The notes below the pieces were generated by a model. The model was not told the DNA's origin and ran no database searches. It saw only the letters and a program-made list of their open reading frames with translations. Source: Dromiciops gliroides (taxonomy: Eukaryota; Chordata; Mammalia; Microbiotheria; Microbiotheriidae). Taken from it: a stretch of DNA of 64,000 bases. Location: contig NC_057862.1 of assembly GCF_019393635.1 (NCBI RefSeq), positions 678,620,314 to 678,684,313 of the forward strand, read 5' to 3'. Shown piece by piece: positions 11,932-24,049 of the stretch. The translations under genes were made by a program, and so were the position numbers. Positions within the stretch are counted from its first letter, which is position 1. Each line of letters starts with the position of its first letter.

Positions 11932-13247
11932 AACATTAATCCTATTTCTGCATTAGTCATGTTATAAGAGAAAAAATCAGAGCAATGATGAAAAACCTCA
12001 AAATAGAAAAAAACAACAGCATCAAAACCAAAAGAAATAGTATGGTTCATTCGGCATCTATACTCCACAGTTCTTTTTTTTTTTCTTGGATTTGGAGATC
12101 CTCTTCCATCATGAGTTCCCTGGAACTCTTCTGTACCATTGCATTGGTGAGAAGAATATAGTCCATCACAGTAGATCAACACTCAATGTTGATGATACTG
12201 TGTACAATGTTCTTCTGGTTCTGCTCATCTCACTCATCATCAGCCCACACAAGACCCTCCAGGTTTCTCTGAACTCCTGCTCATCATTTCTTACAGCACA
12301 ATAGTATTCCATTGTATTCATATATCACAACTTGTCCAGCCATTCCCCAATTGATGGGCACCCCCTCAACTTCCAATTCCTTGCCACCATGTAAAGAGTA
12401 GCTATAAATATTTTTGTACATGTGGGTCCCTTTCCCCCTTCCATGATCTCTTTGGGAAAAAGACCCAAAAGTGGTATTGCTGGGTCAAAGGGTATGCACA
12501 GCTTTATCGCCCTTTGGGCATAATTCCAAATTGCTCTCCAGAATGGTTGGATCAGTTCACAGCTCCACCAACAACGCATTAGTGTTCCAATTTTCCCACA
12601 GCTTCTCCAATATTTATTATTTTCCTTTTTTGTCATATTAACCAATCTGATAGGTGTCAGGTGGTACCTCAGAGTTGTTTTTATTTGCATCTCTCTAATC
12701 ATTAGAGATTTAGAGCATTTTTTCATATGGGAATAGATAGCTTTGGTTTCTTCATCAGAAAACTGCCTGTTCATATCCTTTGACTATTTCTCAATTGGGG
12801 AATGACTTGGATTCTTATAAATTTGATTTAGTTCCCTATATCAGGCCTTTATCAGATGTACTGGTCACAAAAATTGTTTCCCAGCTTTCTGCCTCTCTTC
12901 TAATTTTGGATGCATTGCTTCTGTTTGTACAAAAAAATTTTATTTTAATGTAATCAAAATCATCCATTTTGCATTTTAAAATGCAAATTGGTCATAAACT
13001 GTTCTCCTTTCCAAAGATCTGAAAGGTAGACTATTCCTTTCTCTCCTAATTTACCTATGGTATCACCTCTTATGTCTAAATCATGTATCCATTTTGACCT
13101 TATTTTAGTATAAGGTGTAAGATGTTGGTCTATGCCTAATTTCTGCCATACTATCTTCCAGTTTTCCCAGCAGTTTTTGTCAAATACTGAGTTCCTATCC
13201 CAGAAGCTGGAGTCTTTGGGTTTATCAAACACTGCATTACTAGTGTC
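11734..13247 (-). mobile_element. 5'-truncated L1 with target-site duplications
   Basis: Minus-strand L1 covering the 3' UTR and the end of ORF2. 'CWENWKIVWQKLGID' is at about 13,190-13,150, and 'CWWSCELIQPFWRAIW' is near 12,570-12,525. The 3' tail is the T-run at about 11,732. It is flanked by near-identical 16-bp direct repeats (agtaaatccttatctt-type) at 11,718-11,733 and 13,248-13,263, so both ends are defined. It contains a TA/CA dinucleotide tract at about 11,874-11,929. Confidence 0.9.
11874..11929. repeat. (TA)n(CA)n microsatellite
   Basis: An uninterrupted alternating TA tract followed by a CA tract inside the L1 3' UTR. Confidence 0.95.
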
Positions 13248-13977
13248 AGTAAATCCCTATCTTATAGTGACATCTGGGCATCCTCATCCTTGCCAAACCC
13301 TCTTCTGGAATCCTGTAATCTTATCAAGATGCCTCTGTTGCATCCATTCTTGTTATAGTATTTGCTTTTGGGTTGATCTGTAACTGACAATGCCTTATAA
13401 CCCACGGGCAAAGAAACCTTAAAAACCCTTAAAAGGAGAGGGTCTCTGAGGTCTCTTCTTGGGAGGGGAGTCTCCACATGATCATGTGTTATGTATTTCC
13501 ATTTTATCGGTGAGGGGAGAAATTAAGTGACTTACCCAAGGTCACATGGGTAGTCAGCAGCGGGGGAGGGGATCTGAACCTGGGTCTTTTGCACTACAAA
13601 TCCAGCATTCTACCAGCTGCCTGGGCCTCCCAGGGGCAGGCATTGCCAAGTCACTACTGCTGGATGACAAGGAGGACCGGCTCTTCCTTCAGGGACCACC
13701 CCAAACCCAAGCGCTCTCTCCCTTCGCTGACGTTCAGCAGCCACAGGCTCTGTACCAGGCAGCTGGCAGTCCAGGGAGATGGAAACTCTCAGAGGCAGAG
13801 TCTGTCCTGCTTTAGTCTTTGAATCCCAGCCCTTGGTGCAGTGGCTGCCACATGGGGCAGCCATTGGTCCTGTGAGTGTATTGCTACAGGGAACTCCCAG
13901 AAATTCCCTCTGCCAACACAGGGCTGTGGCTTCCCTGCAATGTAGTTTCTTAGGAGGTAGCCTAAAGCACCCAGAGG

Positions 13978-14086
13978 TGACTGCCCAGAGTCACACAGCT
14001 AGTGTTAAGTGCCTGAGGCCGAATTTGAACTCAGGTCCTCCTGAATCCAGGGCCGGTGCTCTATCCACTGTCACCTAGCTGCCCCA
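13978..14086 (-). mobile_element. Truncated WSINE1-type SINE
   Basis: Minus-strand copy with the usual 'ctgaatccagggccggtgctctatcc' core, lacking the T-rich edge. Confidence 0.8.
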
Positions 14087-15016
14087 CTCCCCTCCTTTCT
14101 TAAGTCTTTTCTTCCCCTTCCCCCACTCCAAGGTCCAATTCTCCTTGAAAGTAAGATTCATCTGGGTCAAAGAATCTTGGGCAGAGGCAGATCTGTTTAT
14201 CTAGATAACTGAAGGACTTTACTAATAAGATTTAGCCTGCACCAAACCATACCTAGGTAGAAACCATTGGACCCCATCCAGCCTCCTGGATGTTAAACTG
14301 GGGTGAGGACTAGATGAGTGAAGAGATGAGTTTGAGAAAAGCTTCAGAGGTAATTTTGATTAGATGTGGAAACTGAGTGGACATGGGGAATGAAGGAGAC
14401 GAGTTGGGGATGATTCCAAACCAGGCCACTGCTTTAAGCATCCTGTTCTTCCCCTATCTCAGCCTGGCAGGGGGTGTCCAGCACTGGACCAGAGCAGGTC
14501 TAGGAGAAAATGAGGACGTGCTGCTACTGACTCATCACCTGTGCTCCCAAAGCCAGCTCGCTGTCAGAGGCTGCCAGGCTGGGCCTAAAGCACTGCCTTC
14601 AGCCCTCCTGGCAATGCTGCTTACAGCTGTGCATGAGCCACTGAGCACCTAAAAGGGCCTTGTGTGAATCCTGTCAGGGTGGGGACAAAGTGTTGTACCC
14701 CTTCCCCCTAGCACCCAACCCTGCAATTAGCCAAACTGGGGCCTGTCAGTGGCTCAGCCAACAGCTGCAGACAGTCACCCATGACAGGAATGCTAGAGAA
14801 AAATACCTCTTTGCACATACATAGAGGCTCGCTTTGATGCCCGTGCAGGTGTGCACACCCACACCCTGATGCATGTACAAATACCTAATGTGTTCACACC
14901 CAGAAACACTCACCACATTCCCCAAACTAACATGGGTCATGTAAGCCAAACTCGGGGGAAGCCTCCTGGAAAGACATTCAGAGAGGGGACACCTGGACTA
15001 AAGCAATCACTTCTTT

Positions 15017-15212
15017 TTTTTTTAAATAGTATTTTATTTTATTTTTTTTCCCAGTTACACATAAAGATAGTTTTCAACATTCATCTTTGTAAAATTTTGA
15101 GTTCCAAATTTTTCTCCCTCCCTCCCCTCCCTTCCCCATCCTGAAGCCAGCAAGCAATAAGATATAGGTTATATATTACACTTATGTTAAACAGCTATTT
15201 CCACATCAGTCA
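15017..15212 (-). mobile_element. Very short L1 3' end
   Basis: About 195 bp of L1 3' UTR on the minus strand ('cccagttacacataaagatag', 'tttttctccctccctcccctccc'). It lies between near-identical copies of 'aaagcaatcacttctt' (about 15,001 and 15,212), so it is a complete, extremely 5'-truncated insertion. Confidence 0.8.
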
Positions 15213-15433
15213 AAAGCAATAACTTCTTGCTTCAGTCAATCAACTAGGTTTCCCCAGGGCCTTCTGGGATGCAGGAGTCCCTAGAGAGGCAACCTCCTTC
15301 ATATGTCCTGTCAGTCAACAATCATTTACTAAGTGCTCACTCTGTCCCAACCTCAAGACTTTCACTCTAAGCAGAGGAAGTGGGATGGGAACTCATCCTA
15401 GGAGTCCAAGAAAACCAGTGATTCCATTATTTT

Positions 15434-15586
15434 TATTTATTTTTTATTTTTTTGCGGGGCAATGGGGGTTAAGTGACTTGCCCAGAGTCACACAGCTAGT
15501 AAGTGTCAAGTGTCTGAGGCCAGATTTGAACTCAGGAACTCCTGAATTCAGGGCTGGTGCTTTATCCACTGCGCCACCTAGCTGCC
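15434..15586 (-). mobile_element. WSINE1-type SINE
   Basis: Minus-strand copy with a T-rich left edge, flanked by 'cagtgattccattatt' duplications at about 15,417 and 15,588. Confidence 0.85.
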
Positions 15587-16384
15587 CCAGTGATTCCATT
15601 ATTGAAAGAACACTGGTAGCATGGGAAAACCTATATGAACTGATGCAAAGTGATGTAAGTAGAACCAGGAAAGTGAAACACATCAAGATTGGAGCAATGG
15701 AAATAGAACAAACCACTGCAAACCCAGTGCTTTGAGAAAATATATGGCCAAGCTCGGCCCTAAAGAAAAGATATGAGAAGGTGCCTGCCCACTTGTTCAG
15801 CGGAGGGGGACTACCAGGGTTGATTACAGCATATGTCAAGCTTTTTCCAATGGGTTGGTTAGTTTGGCTGAACTGTTTCTGTTTTTTCATTTTTTGATAT
15901 AAGGGAGAAATATTCATTGGGAAATGAGATACAATGGGAGATATGTCTTTGAGACACACTGGGGAAAGAAATACATTGGGAGATGTATCTCATAAGCTAC
16001 ACTGAAGATACATTGGGAAATGAGATGAGAGGTATAGTTGATATAAAACCAAAGGTTACCAATAAAAATTTATTTTTTAAAAAAAAGAAAGAACATTGAT
16101 AAATATAAACATGCCACAAGAAATAATAAATGTGAAGATGAGGTAAACTTAAGATTTACATGAACACAGCAAAGGTAGCAGGGCAAGGAGAACAGTTTCC
16201 ACAATCACCACCATAATGAAAAAGAAAACAAGAGTCTTCTCCCATCTTACCTCCTCCTCATTTCTTGTTCTCTCTCAGGTGAGAAAGATTGGTCCCTTGC
16301 TAAAGACCGATGACCCAAAGAGGTAATAAACCTACTCCCTGGTCTTGTTTGAGGTGGTATCGAGTATCCCCTCAAGGATACACG

Positions 16385-16625
16385 CTTCCAGACTTATTAT
16401 AGCTAGCATTTACACAGCACCTTAAGGTTTGCACAGTATTTCAGATATATTATCTCATCTGATCTTTACAACAACCCTGAGAGAAAGGTGCTATTATTTC
16501 CATTTTACAAATGAGGAAACTGGGGCTGAGGTTAAGTGACTTGCACAGAGTCACACAACTAAGTCCTGAGGAAGGATTTGAATTCAGGTCTTCCTAACTC
16601 CAACCACTCTATCTAATTACTTCTA
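16385..16625 (-). repeat. MIR-type SINE
   Basis: Reverse MIR order: 'tatctcatctgatctttacaacaaccctg', 'tttacaaatgaggaaactggggc', 'gtgacttgcacagagtcacaca', 'gaattcaggtcttcctaactcc'. Confidence 0.75.
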
Positions 16626-16649
16626 GGTTCACAGGTTCAATGATTTTTT

Positions 16650-16798
16650 AAAAAATTTTTTGGTGAGGCAATTGGGGTTAAGTGACTTGCCTAGAGTCAC
16701 ATAGCTAGTAAGTGTTAAGTGTCTGAGGCCGGATTTGAACTCAGGTCCTTCTGAATCCAGGGCCAGTGCTCTATCCACTGCGCCACCTAGCTGCCCCC
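16650..16798 (-). mobile_element. WSINE1-type SINE
   Basis: Minus-strand copy, full core, flanked by 'caatgattttt' and 'cagtgatttct' (about 16,638 and 16,799). Confidence 0.85.
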
Positions 16799-17049
16799 CA
16801 GTGATTTCTTAATTGTATGATCTCTCAGTCCTCCTCCTTCATGACCTCTTCCCAGCATCTGCCACTGTGGGCCACCCTCTCCTGACCCTGCTGCTTCCAG
16901 ATTCTCCTTCTGCCTGTCTAAACACCCCTCAGTCTCCTTTATTAGCTCCCCCTCCATGTCATTTCCCCTACCCATGGACGGCCCCCTTGGTGATCTCATC
17001 AGCTCTATGCTTTTTCTCTACTCTCTGACTCCCACCTAATTAAGCCTCC

Positions 17050-17511
17050 TCACCTCTAGCTTGGACTGTGGGTCTGTGGCCTGCCTCCAGTCTCTCCCCA
17101 CTCCAGTCCATCTTCCTCTCAGACACCAAAATGCTTTTCCTAATGCTTGGGAGTGGTTTTATTATCTCCAGGATCAAACTGACGTCACCAGGCATTTAAA
17201 ATCCTCAGGACTTTCCCTCTCTTCTCAGTTGTCTTGGAGGGGGGGAGGAGGTCTCCATACCTTTGCACTTGTCCCTCGTGCCTCGAATGCTCTCCTTTCC
17301 CTCTTCTGCCTCAGTTTCCCTGCTTCCTTCAAGTCTCACTTAAATCTGACCTTCATCAGGCCTTTCCTGGTCCTCTCAGCTGCTATTCCCTTCCCCTCTT
17401 GTCTGGACCTAGTTGTGTACATGCTGTCTCGTCCATTAGAATGTGAACTTCTTGAGGGCAGTGACTATTTTTACTCTTCTTTGAATCCCCAGCTCAGAGT
17501 GCCTGGCACAT
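17050..17511 (+). repeat. L2-like LINE 3' end
   Basis: Shows the L2 3' pattern: 'ttcaagtctcacttaaatctgacc', 'tcaggcctttcctgg', 'gaacttcttgagggcagtgac', 'cccagctcagagtgcctggcaca'. No intact frame. Confidence 0.65.
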
Positions 17512-17736
17512 GATCATTGTTATTCAGTCATTTTCAACTCTTTGGGACCCCATGGACATCTGTCTTCTTGGCAAAGATACTGAAGTGATTCGCCAATTCC
17601 TTCTCCAGTGGCAAACAGAGATGAAGTGACTTGCCCAAGGTCACACAGTTAGGAAGCTTTGGAGGTTGAATTTGCACTCAGGTCTTCCTAACTCTATGCC
17701 CACCTCTCTATCCACTGTACCGCCTGACTGTTGCAT
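17512..17736 (-). mobile_element. RTE-derived SINE (MAR4-like)
   Basis: Composite with a BovB/RTE-like tail ('ttcaactctttgggaccccatgg', 'cttggcaaagatactgaagtg', 'ccttctccagtgg') joined to a tRNA/MIR-like half. Similar copies occur at 21.06, 38.33, 39.24, 42.50 and 61.44 kb. Confidence 0.7.
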
Positions 17737-17796
17737 AGTATGTACTTAATAAATACCTGATTGGTTGAATAAAGATGGAAGGCAGTTATGGAACAG
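17734..17796 (+). repeat. 63-bp block duplicated exactly at 19,621-19,683
   Basis: Starts catagtatgtacttaataaa and ends gcagttatggaacag. The same 63 bases, with no mismatch, occur 1,887 bp downstream inside an L1. This copy looks like the source because it continues into non-L1 flanking sequence on both sides. Confidence 0.9.
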
Positions 17797-18389
17797 ATGC
17801 GGGGCCTGCACATGTCTCTGAGATGTGGGGGCATCTGACTTCAATCCTGTGCATGTCAGAAGGTCCAGTCACCCCTTGCCTCCCCCTGCTGTGGTCAGAG
17901 GCCAAACAGGGCAGGCTCCGGAATGGAGGGTTCCATTACAAAGAGAAGGAGAACCAGCAGCACCGACCCCCCCAGGGATAAGGGGAAAGGCTGGCCTCCA
18001 GAACCAAAAGGATGTGGAAGCAAAACCCAAGGATGCAAGAAAGAACCATGATGTGCTCTATGTGGATCCCCAGCAAAGCCCGACACAGCTCCCTCCTGAA
18101 TCGAGACTTCTGAACACTAGTCGACTTTCTTCTCGTCTGCTCCTTTCACTCCTGTCTGTTTCCCTGTTGTGGCTGGCACCCAAACACCCGAGAGAACTTC
18201 AAAAGGGCGTGTGTTTGCTTCAGGGACAGAAGAGTAGGGGGAAAGCTGTGAGACAGCTTTCCCCTTCTTTGGAAGCCACCACAGCTAGAAAAAGTGGGAG
18301 CAGTTGGGCAAGAAGGCACAGGGCATGGCTCTCCCTGGGGAGTTTGGAGAAGAGAAAGGGTAGAGCCAGGAAACACAGGACAGACCAGT

Positions 18390-18515
18390 CAGTCAATAAG
18401 CATTAAGGACCTACTATGTGCCGAGCACTGTACTAAGTGCTAGTGATACAAAAAAGAATCAAAAGACAGGCCCAGCCCTCAAGGAGCCTACAATCTCACA
18501 CTACAACAAGCTCAT
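18390..18515 (+). repeat. Ancient dispersed repeat, family not assigned
   Basis: Order 'tcagtcaataagcattaagga', 'ctactatgtgccgagcactg', 'caaggagcctacaatct'. Same family as 9.44, 22.25 and 44.45 kb. Confidence 0.5.
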
Positions 18516-18773
18516 CAACACACTAGGTAGGTAAAACTGTTTGCTGGCCATGTCTTGATGTGGGCTTCTGAGCACAGCTTTACTCATGCGGATATTGGAT
18601 TCACTTATCAGGAAGAACAGAGCAATGTCATGGGGAAAGGGATGGAGACAGGAAGGTCAGGACAGGTTCAAACCCTGCCTCTGACCCCCACCCCACACAT
18701 GACCAGTTAACCTTTCATGGGCACCGAGCCCATGAAAGACTCTGTTTATAGATGAGTTGCTACCCCATACTTG

Positions 18774-18936
18774 GTTTTTTTGTTTGTTTGTTTGTTTTTA
18801 GTGAGGCAATTGGGGTTAAGTGACTTGCCCAGGGTCACACAGCTAGTAAGTGTTAAGTGTCTGAGGCCGGATTTGAACTCAGGTCCTCCTGAATCCAGGG
18901 CTGGTGCTCTATCCACTGCGCCACCTAGCTGCCCCA
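18774..18936 (-). mobile_element. WSINE1-type SINE
   Basis: Minus-strand copy with a (TTTG)n tail edge, flanked by 14-bp duplications 'ctaccccatacttg' (18,760-18,773) and 'ctaccccatatttg' (18,937-18,950). Confidence 0.95.
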
Positions 18937-19126
18937 CTACCCCATATTTGTGAATGGAGTTTTCATACTGGGGAGCTATTGAGATCAAAGATGCAGAAAA
19001 CCAGCCACCACCAAAAACAATTTTTACACTAGAGGGATTCTCAAGGAGAAACCCGTGCTTTCTCATCAAAAAGGACTCTGGGTTCTCTCCTAACCTTCCC
19101 CCAGCACCTAGCCTAGGACTGTGCTT

Positions 19127-19965
19127 CTTTTTTTTTCCTTTTTAGTGGTTTTTTTAAAAAATGTAACAAACATTTTTATTTATAGTTTGGGTTCCAATTT
19201 TTATCCTCCCTTCTCCCCTCCCTGAGGCAGCAAGCAATCAGATATGGGTTTATACATGTGTGATTATGTCAAACATGACCATATTTGTCATCTTGTACAA
19301 GAAAACTTGATCAAAAGAGGAAAAAAAATGAAAGAAAGTGAAAACTATCCTGCTTCAGTCTGTTCCATCAATATCAGTTCTTTCTTTGGAGGTAGATACT
19401 TTGCTTCATCAATAGTCCTTTGGGGTTGTCTTAGATCATTGTATTGTTGAGAACAGTCAAGTCATTCATAGTTCTTCATCAAACAGTATTGCTGTCTCTG
19501 TGCACAGCATTCTCTTGGTTCTGCTCACTTCACTACACATCAGTTCATACAAGCCTTTCTGAAGTCATCCTGCTTGTCACTTCTTATAGCACAATAATAT
19601 TCCATCACCATCATCTACCACATAGTATGTACTTAATAAATACCTGATTGGTTGAATAAAGATGGAAGGCAGTTATGGAACAGTACAGCTTGTTTAGGCA
19701 TTCCCCAGCGGATGGGCATCCCTTTGATTTCCAATTCTTAGCCACCACAAAAAGAGCTGCTATAGATATTTTTGTACAAATAGGTCTTTTTCTCTTTTGA
19801 GGGATGTCTTTGGGATATAAACCTAGCAGTGGTATTGCTGGATCAAAGGGTATGCACAGTTCTACAGCCCCTTGGGCATAGTTCCAAATTGTTCTCCAGA
19901 ATGGTTGGATCAGCTCACAACTCCACCATTGTAGCTTTCCCACATCCCCTCCAACACGCAATATT
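19127..19965 (-). mobile_element. L1 3' fragment carrying a 63-bp foreign block
   Basis: Minus-strand L1 3' UTR and ORF2 end. The part to the right encodes 'CTKISIAALFVVAKNWKSKG' and 'CELIQPFWRTIWNYAQ'. At 19,621-19,683 the L1 sequence is interrupted by 63 bases identical to 17,734-17,796, after which L1 resumes ('gcttgtttaggcattcccc'). Confidence 0.85.
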
Positions 19966-20579
19966 TCCAGGTCATAGGATCATTGATTTAAAGCTGGAAG
20001 GACTGAGAGGTCATTCAGGCCAACCCCTCCATTTTACAGATGAAGAACTGGGGCCCAGAGAGCTAAGTGATTTGCCCAAGGCCACACAAATAAGGAACAG
20101 AGCTTGGATTCGAACCCGGGCATCCAGCTCCAAAACCTGAACCCCAGTACCTCCATATTCCCTGCCTAATTACCCCATTCTATGCACTTCGGAGCTCTGG
20201 ATAGTCACATGATCTCCAACCTAGTCATCTTTTCCCCATAAATTCAGGGATCTTAACCATTTTTGTGTCCTGGACCCCTTTGGGCAGCGTCTGACAAAGA
20301 CTATGGCTCGCTTCTCAGAATAATCTTTGTAAATACTTAAGGGAAACGCTAAATTTCTGTTAGAGGGGAGTGAAAATAAAGATCTGCCTTCTTTCCATCT
20401 GACTCCCTGAAATCTATCTATAGATCCCAGAGCGAGAAACCCAGCTCTGAAGGCTGCCCGAAAGTGCCCCTTCTTCCTGAGAAGTGACCCTTTTTCCGAG
20501 ATGCTAAATCCCAGGCTGCTCCCAGTGAATAGCAGCTCAAAGGGCATTGTCTGCGTGGTTGCTGGAACCATTCATTATC

Positions 20580-20990
20580 TCAGTTAGTGCTTCTGTGGAG
20601 GCTCTGGGGCTTTTCAAATAGGCCATGGTATCATCTGCAAGGAGAGAGATTTAAACTCTTCACTGCTTACTCCCTTCATTTCTTTTGCCGGATAACCCCG
20701 GAGCATTTCTAAAATTATGATTAGAAGGAAAGCGTGAGGGTGAACGATCCTGCTTTGCCTCCATTCTTGGTGGGGAAGCTCTGACTCTTCCATAGATAGC
20801 ACAAGATCTTGGTTTAAGAGAATATGTTTCATCAATGCTAAAGAAAAATCTTTTGAATCCGAGGCCTCTGTTTTAACACGCATGTTGTCATTGAAGAGGG
20901 CCTTTTTCTGCAACTGTTGATATAATGATGACTTTTTTATGTGTTTGAACCTTTGGTTAGTGATATAGTCACTCTAAACCACATTAGAGT
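20580..20990 (-). mobile_element. Old L1 relic (RT region)
   Basis: Minus-strand translation retains 'MAYLKSPRAS', recalling the region after the L1 RT active-site box, and plus-strand words such as 'atggtatcatctgcaa' match the younger L1 at about 4.09 kb. Heavily decayed. Confidence 0.55.
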
Positions 20991-21060
20991 TGCTGATTTG
21001 CTGCCGTAAAAGGATTTTCCCCAATGGGAGCTCCTCACGTAGATGGTGGGGAGGGGAGGG

Positions 21061-21297
21061 CCAGCCAGGTGGTTCAGTGGATAGAGTGCCTGGCCTGGCA
21101 TCAGGAAGACTCCTCTTCCTGAGATCAAATCTGCCCTCAAACACTTACTAGCTGTGTGACCCTGAGCAAGTCACTTAACCCTGTTTGCCTCAGTTCCCTC
21201 CTCTGTTAAATGAATTGGAGAAGGAAATGGCCAACTACTCCAGTGGCTTTGCCAAGAAAACCTATGAAGAGTAGGACACAACTGAACAACAACAAGG
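21061..21297 (+). mobile_element. RTE-derived SINE (MAR4-like)
   Basis: Plus-strand copy with the tRNA-like head ('ggttcagtggatagagtgcc'), 'tcacttaaccctgtttgcctc', then the RTE-like tail ('ggagaaggaaatggccaac', 'ttgccaagaaaacc') and a CAA-rich end. Confidence 0.75.
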
Positions 21298-21502
21298 TTG
21301 GGAGGCAGGGGGAGATTTTCTATGCTGAATATTCTCCTATTATTGAGCCTTCCTTGGCTTCTTGACATAAAATCCTACTTGATCATACTGAGTCACACAC
21401 ATAAACATATACACACATGTATGTGTATAAAACTGAGTGTTTTCTATAGGAAATTTGTGTGTGTGTGTGTATAGATATAGTTATTTTACTGGATAGTATT
21501 TT

Positions 21503-21643
21503 TTTTTTAGTGAAGCAATTGGGGTTAAGTGACTTGCCCAGGATCACACAGCTAGTAAGTGTTAAGTGTCTGAGGTCAGATTTGAACTCAGGTCCTCTTG
21601 AATCCAGGGCCAGTGCTCTATCCACTGTGCCACCTAGCTGCCC
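21503..21643 (-). mobile_element. WSINE1-type SINE
   Basis: Minus-strand copy flanked by 'ctggatagtatttt' duplications at 21,489-21,502 and 21,644-21,657. Confidence 0.95.
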
Positions 21644-21750
21644 CTGGATAGTATTTTAACATTGCATATGGATATTTATCAATTACATTGGTCTAGAAAA
21701 TCACAGGTTCAAACTCACATAACATGTCTAATCATAGTGTATGTAATAAA

Positions 21751-21754
<4 letters not shown>

Positions 21755-21781
<27 letters not shown>

Positions 21782-21782
21782 A
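21755..21782. repeat. (TA)n microsatellite
   Basis: Uninterrupted TA dinucleotides. Confidence 0.95.
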
Positions 21783-22515
21783 GAAACATATCTATGTCTA
21801 GTAGAGAATCCAAATGGACAAGGGATTCTCTGTGGGTAGTGAGGAACTTGAGTATCACCATCTTGGAACACCTGGCCCAGTGTGAATTAGGAAGAGGACA
21901 GGCTAGACCACTTTGGGTCAGCCATACAGCAGATTTTAATGACCCCCAATTTCTCTTTTCCCAAAACAAATACAGCAATATCCTTTCAGTGTCGACTATG
22001 GCTACAATGCCAGTCTCTGAAGAACCAAAGCCTCCATCCATGCAATGGCAAGAGATCTGGACAAGGGTCCTGAGGACACTAGGTGCCCCACCAGGGAAGA
22101 TTCCCAAGAGGCCCAGGACTAGGGTCTCTCACAAGGTGATCCACATGGATTAACTCTCATTAACCCAAAGCCTGGTACAAATCAGATGCTCAGTGAATGA
22201 ATCAATCATAGATTAATGGATCAACTGAAGGAATCACAGGTTGATTCAACTCAACAAGCATTTATTAAATGCCTACTGCATACAAGGTAGGCCCTGGAGA
22301 AACAAAGACAAAGACAAAACGGTCCCTGCCCTCAATATGCTTGCATTATATATGTACCCAATATAGCAGGTAAATAGATAAGTAAAGACAAAGGTCAGCC
22401 AAAGTAAATATAGAATAATTTCAGTGAGGGGTGATGAGGGAAGGGTAGGGGTGGGGAGCACCTATAACTGGAGGGAATCAGAGAAGAAGGCCTCAGGTTG
22501 GAGGTAATAACTTTT

Positions 22516-22669
22516 TTTGTTTTGTTTTGTTTTTTTGGTGAGGCAATTGGGGTAAAGTGACTTGCCCAGGGTCACACAGCTAGTGTCAAGTGTCTGAGGC
22601 CAAATTTGAACTCAGGTCCTCCTGACTCCAAGGCTGGTGCTCTATCTACTGCGCCATCTAGCTGCCTCA
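22516..22669 (-). mobile_element. WSINE1-type SINE
   Basis: Minus-strand copy flanked by 'gaggtaataactttt' (22,501-22,515 and from 22,670). Confidence 0.95.
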
Positions 22670-22679
22670 GAGGTAATAA

Positions 22680-22990
22680 CTTTTGAGGGTTATGTGCAAT
22701 AGGATACAAAAGGACTGGCCTATAATTTTCTCTCTCTGCCTCAACCTTACCACATCTCAGTATCAGAACCATATGTGCCTCCAGGAGAGTCATGGGAGAA
22801 TACCATCTTTCTCTATTTTCGAAAATAGTTTATACACTATAGGGACTGTTTGTCTTTGAATGATGATGTTCATCTATTCCCAGTGTCCATGTGGTGGTTC
22901 TTAAATGACCTGGTTAATTTCTCCCTTGGAAATGGGATTTATTGAGGTTGCTTATTTCCTGTTTTGTCAAATTGGGTATTTTTGAATTCT
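22680..22990 (-). mobile_element. Old L1 relic
   Basis: Words such as 'tatcagaaccatatgtg' and 'aaaatagtttatacactat' align with the antisense L1 ORF2 segment at 4.64-4.72 kb. No usable frame. Confidence 0.5.
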
Positions 22991-23269
22991 TGAGGACCAC
23001 CAAAAGGGCAATGGACATTCACATACTGGGCATGAGGGGGCTGCAAGCAGAATCAAGGAAGAAGCCACATAAAAGATGTCATAGAAGAAACACATGAGCA
23101 AAAAGAGTTGCGCAGATCACTTGGCAAGAGCAAGGAATGCCAATGGGAATGATGACTGGATGGTCCTCTGTTTCAGGGATTTTTCCAAGATGTCAAATAA
23201 AAGCAAGACAGGCCTGCTACTCATTAGGTGGATTCTCTATGGCAAACTCATGGAAAGATGTGAATAAAA

Positions 23270-23725
23270 TCTCCCTCCTCTGTTCTACCTACTGACCTCC
23301 CCAGTTTCCTTTCAATCTCTACTAAAATCCCATCTTCTACAAGATGTCCTCCCCAGGGGGCAGCTAGGTGGTGCAGTGAATAAAGCACCGGCCCTGGATT
23401 CAGGAGTACCTGAGTTCAAATCTGGCCTCAGACACTTGACACTTACTAGCTGTGTGACCCTGGGCAAGTCACTTAACCCCCATTGCCCTGCAAAAAAAAA
23501 AAAAAGATGTCCTCCCCAACCCCTCTTAATTCCAGTGTCTTTCCTCTGTCAATTATTTCCAATTTATTCTGGTTATAGCTTGTTTGTACATATTTGTTTT
23601 CTTGTTGTCGCCTCCATTAGATTGTAAGTTCCTTGAGGGCAAGGACTGTCTTTTACCTCTTTTTGTATCATCTGCAGCATTTAGCACAATGCTTGGCACA
23701 TAGTAGGCACTTGTTTACTGACTGA
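23270..23725 (+). repeat. L2-like LINE 3' end, split by a SINE
   Basis: 'ctaaaatcccatcttctac' before and 'gattgtaagttccttgagggcaaggactgtc', 'cttggcacatagtaggcac' after the SINE at 23,356-23,504 fit the L2 3' terminal pattern. Confidence 0.65.
23356..23504 (+). mobile_element. WSINE1-type SINE inside an L2 remnant
   Basis: Plus-strand copy with poly(A) tail, flanked by 'agatgtcctcccca' at 23,342-23,355 and 23,505-23,518. Confidence 0.95.
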
Positions 23726-23869
23726 CATGAGCATGAAGGGGTACACAGGCAGGGATGGGTCATGATGTACTCTTCACAGACCCAATCAAGCATTTTTTTG
23801 TAAATATCCTTCCCACATTTTCATAGTCTAGGTTTTATTACAAAAAGCTGCACATAATAGTCTCTTATT

Positions 23870-24040
23870 TTTTAATTTTTTTTATTTTTAATTTTTTTTT
23901 TTTAGTGAGGCAATCGGGGTTAAGAGACTTGCCCAGGGTCACACAGCTAGTAAGTGTTATGTGTCTGAAGCCAGATTTGAACTCAGGTCCTCCTGACTCC
24001 AAGGCCGGTGCTCTATCCACTGTGCCACCTAGCTGCCCCC
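23870..24040 (-). mobile_element. WSINE1-type SINE
   Basis: Minus-strand copy flanked by 'cataatagtc' duplications (about 23,853 and 24,041). Confidence 0.85.
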
Positions 24041-24049
24041 CATAATAGT

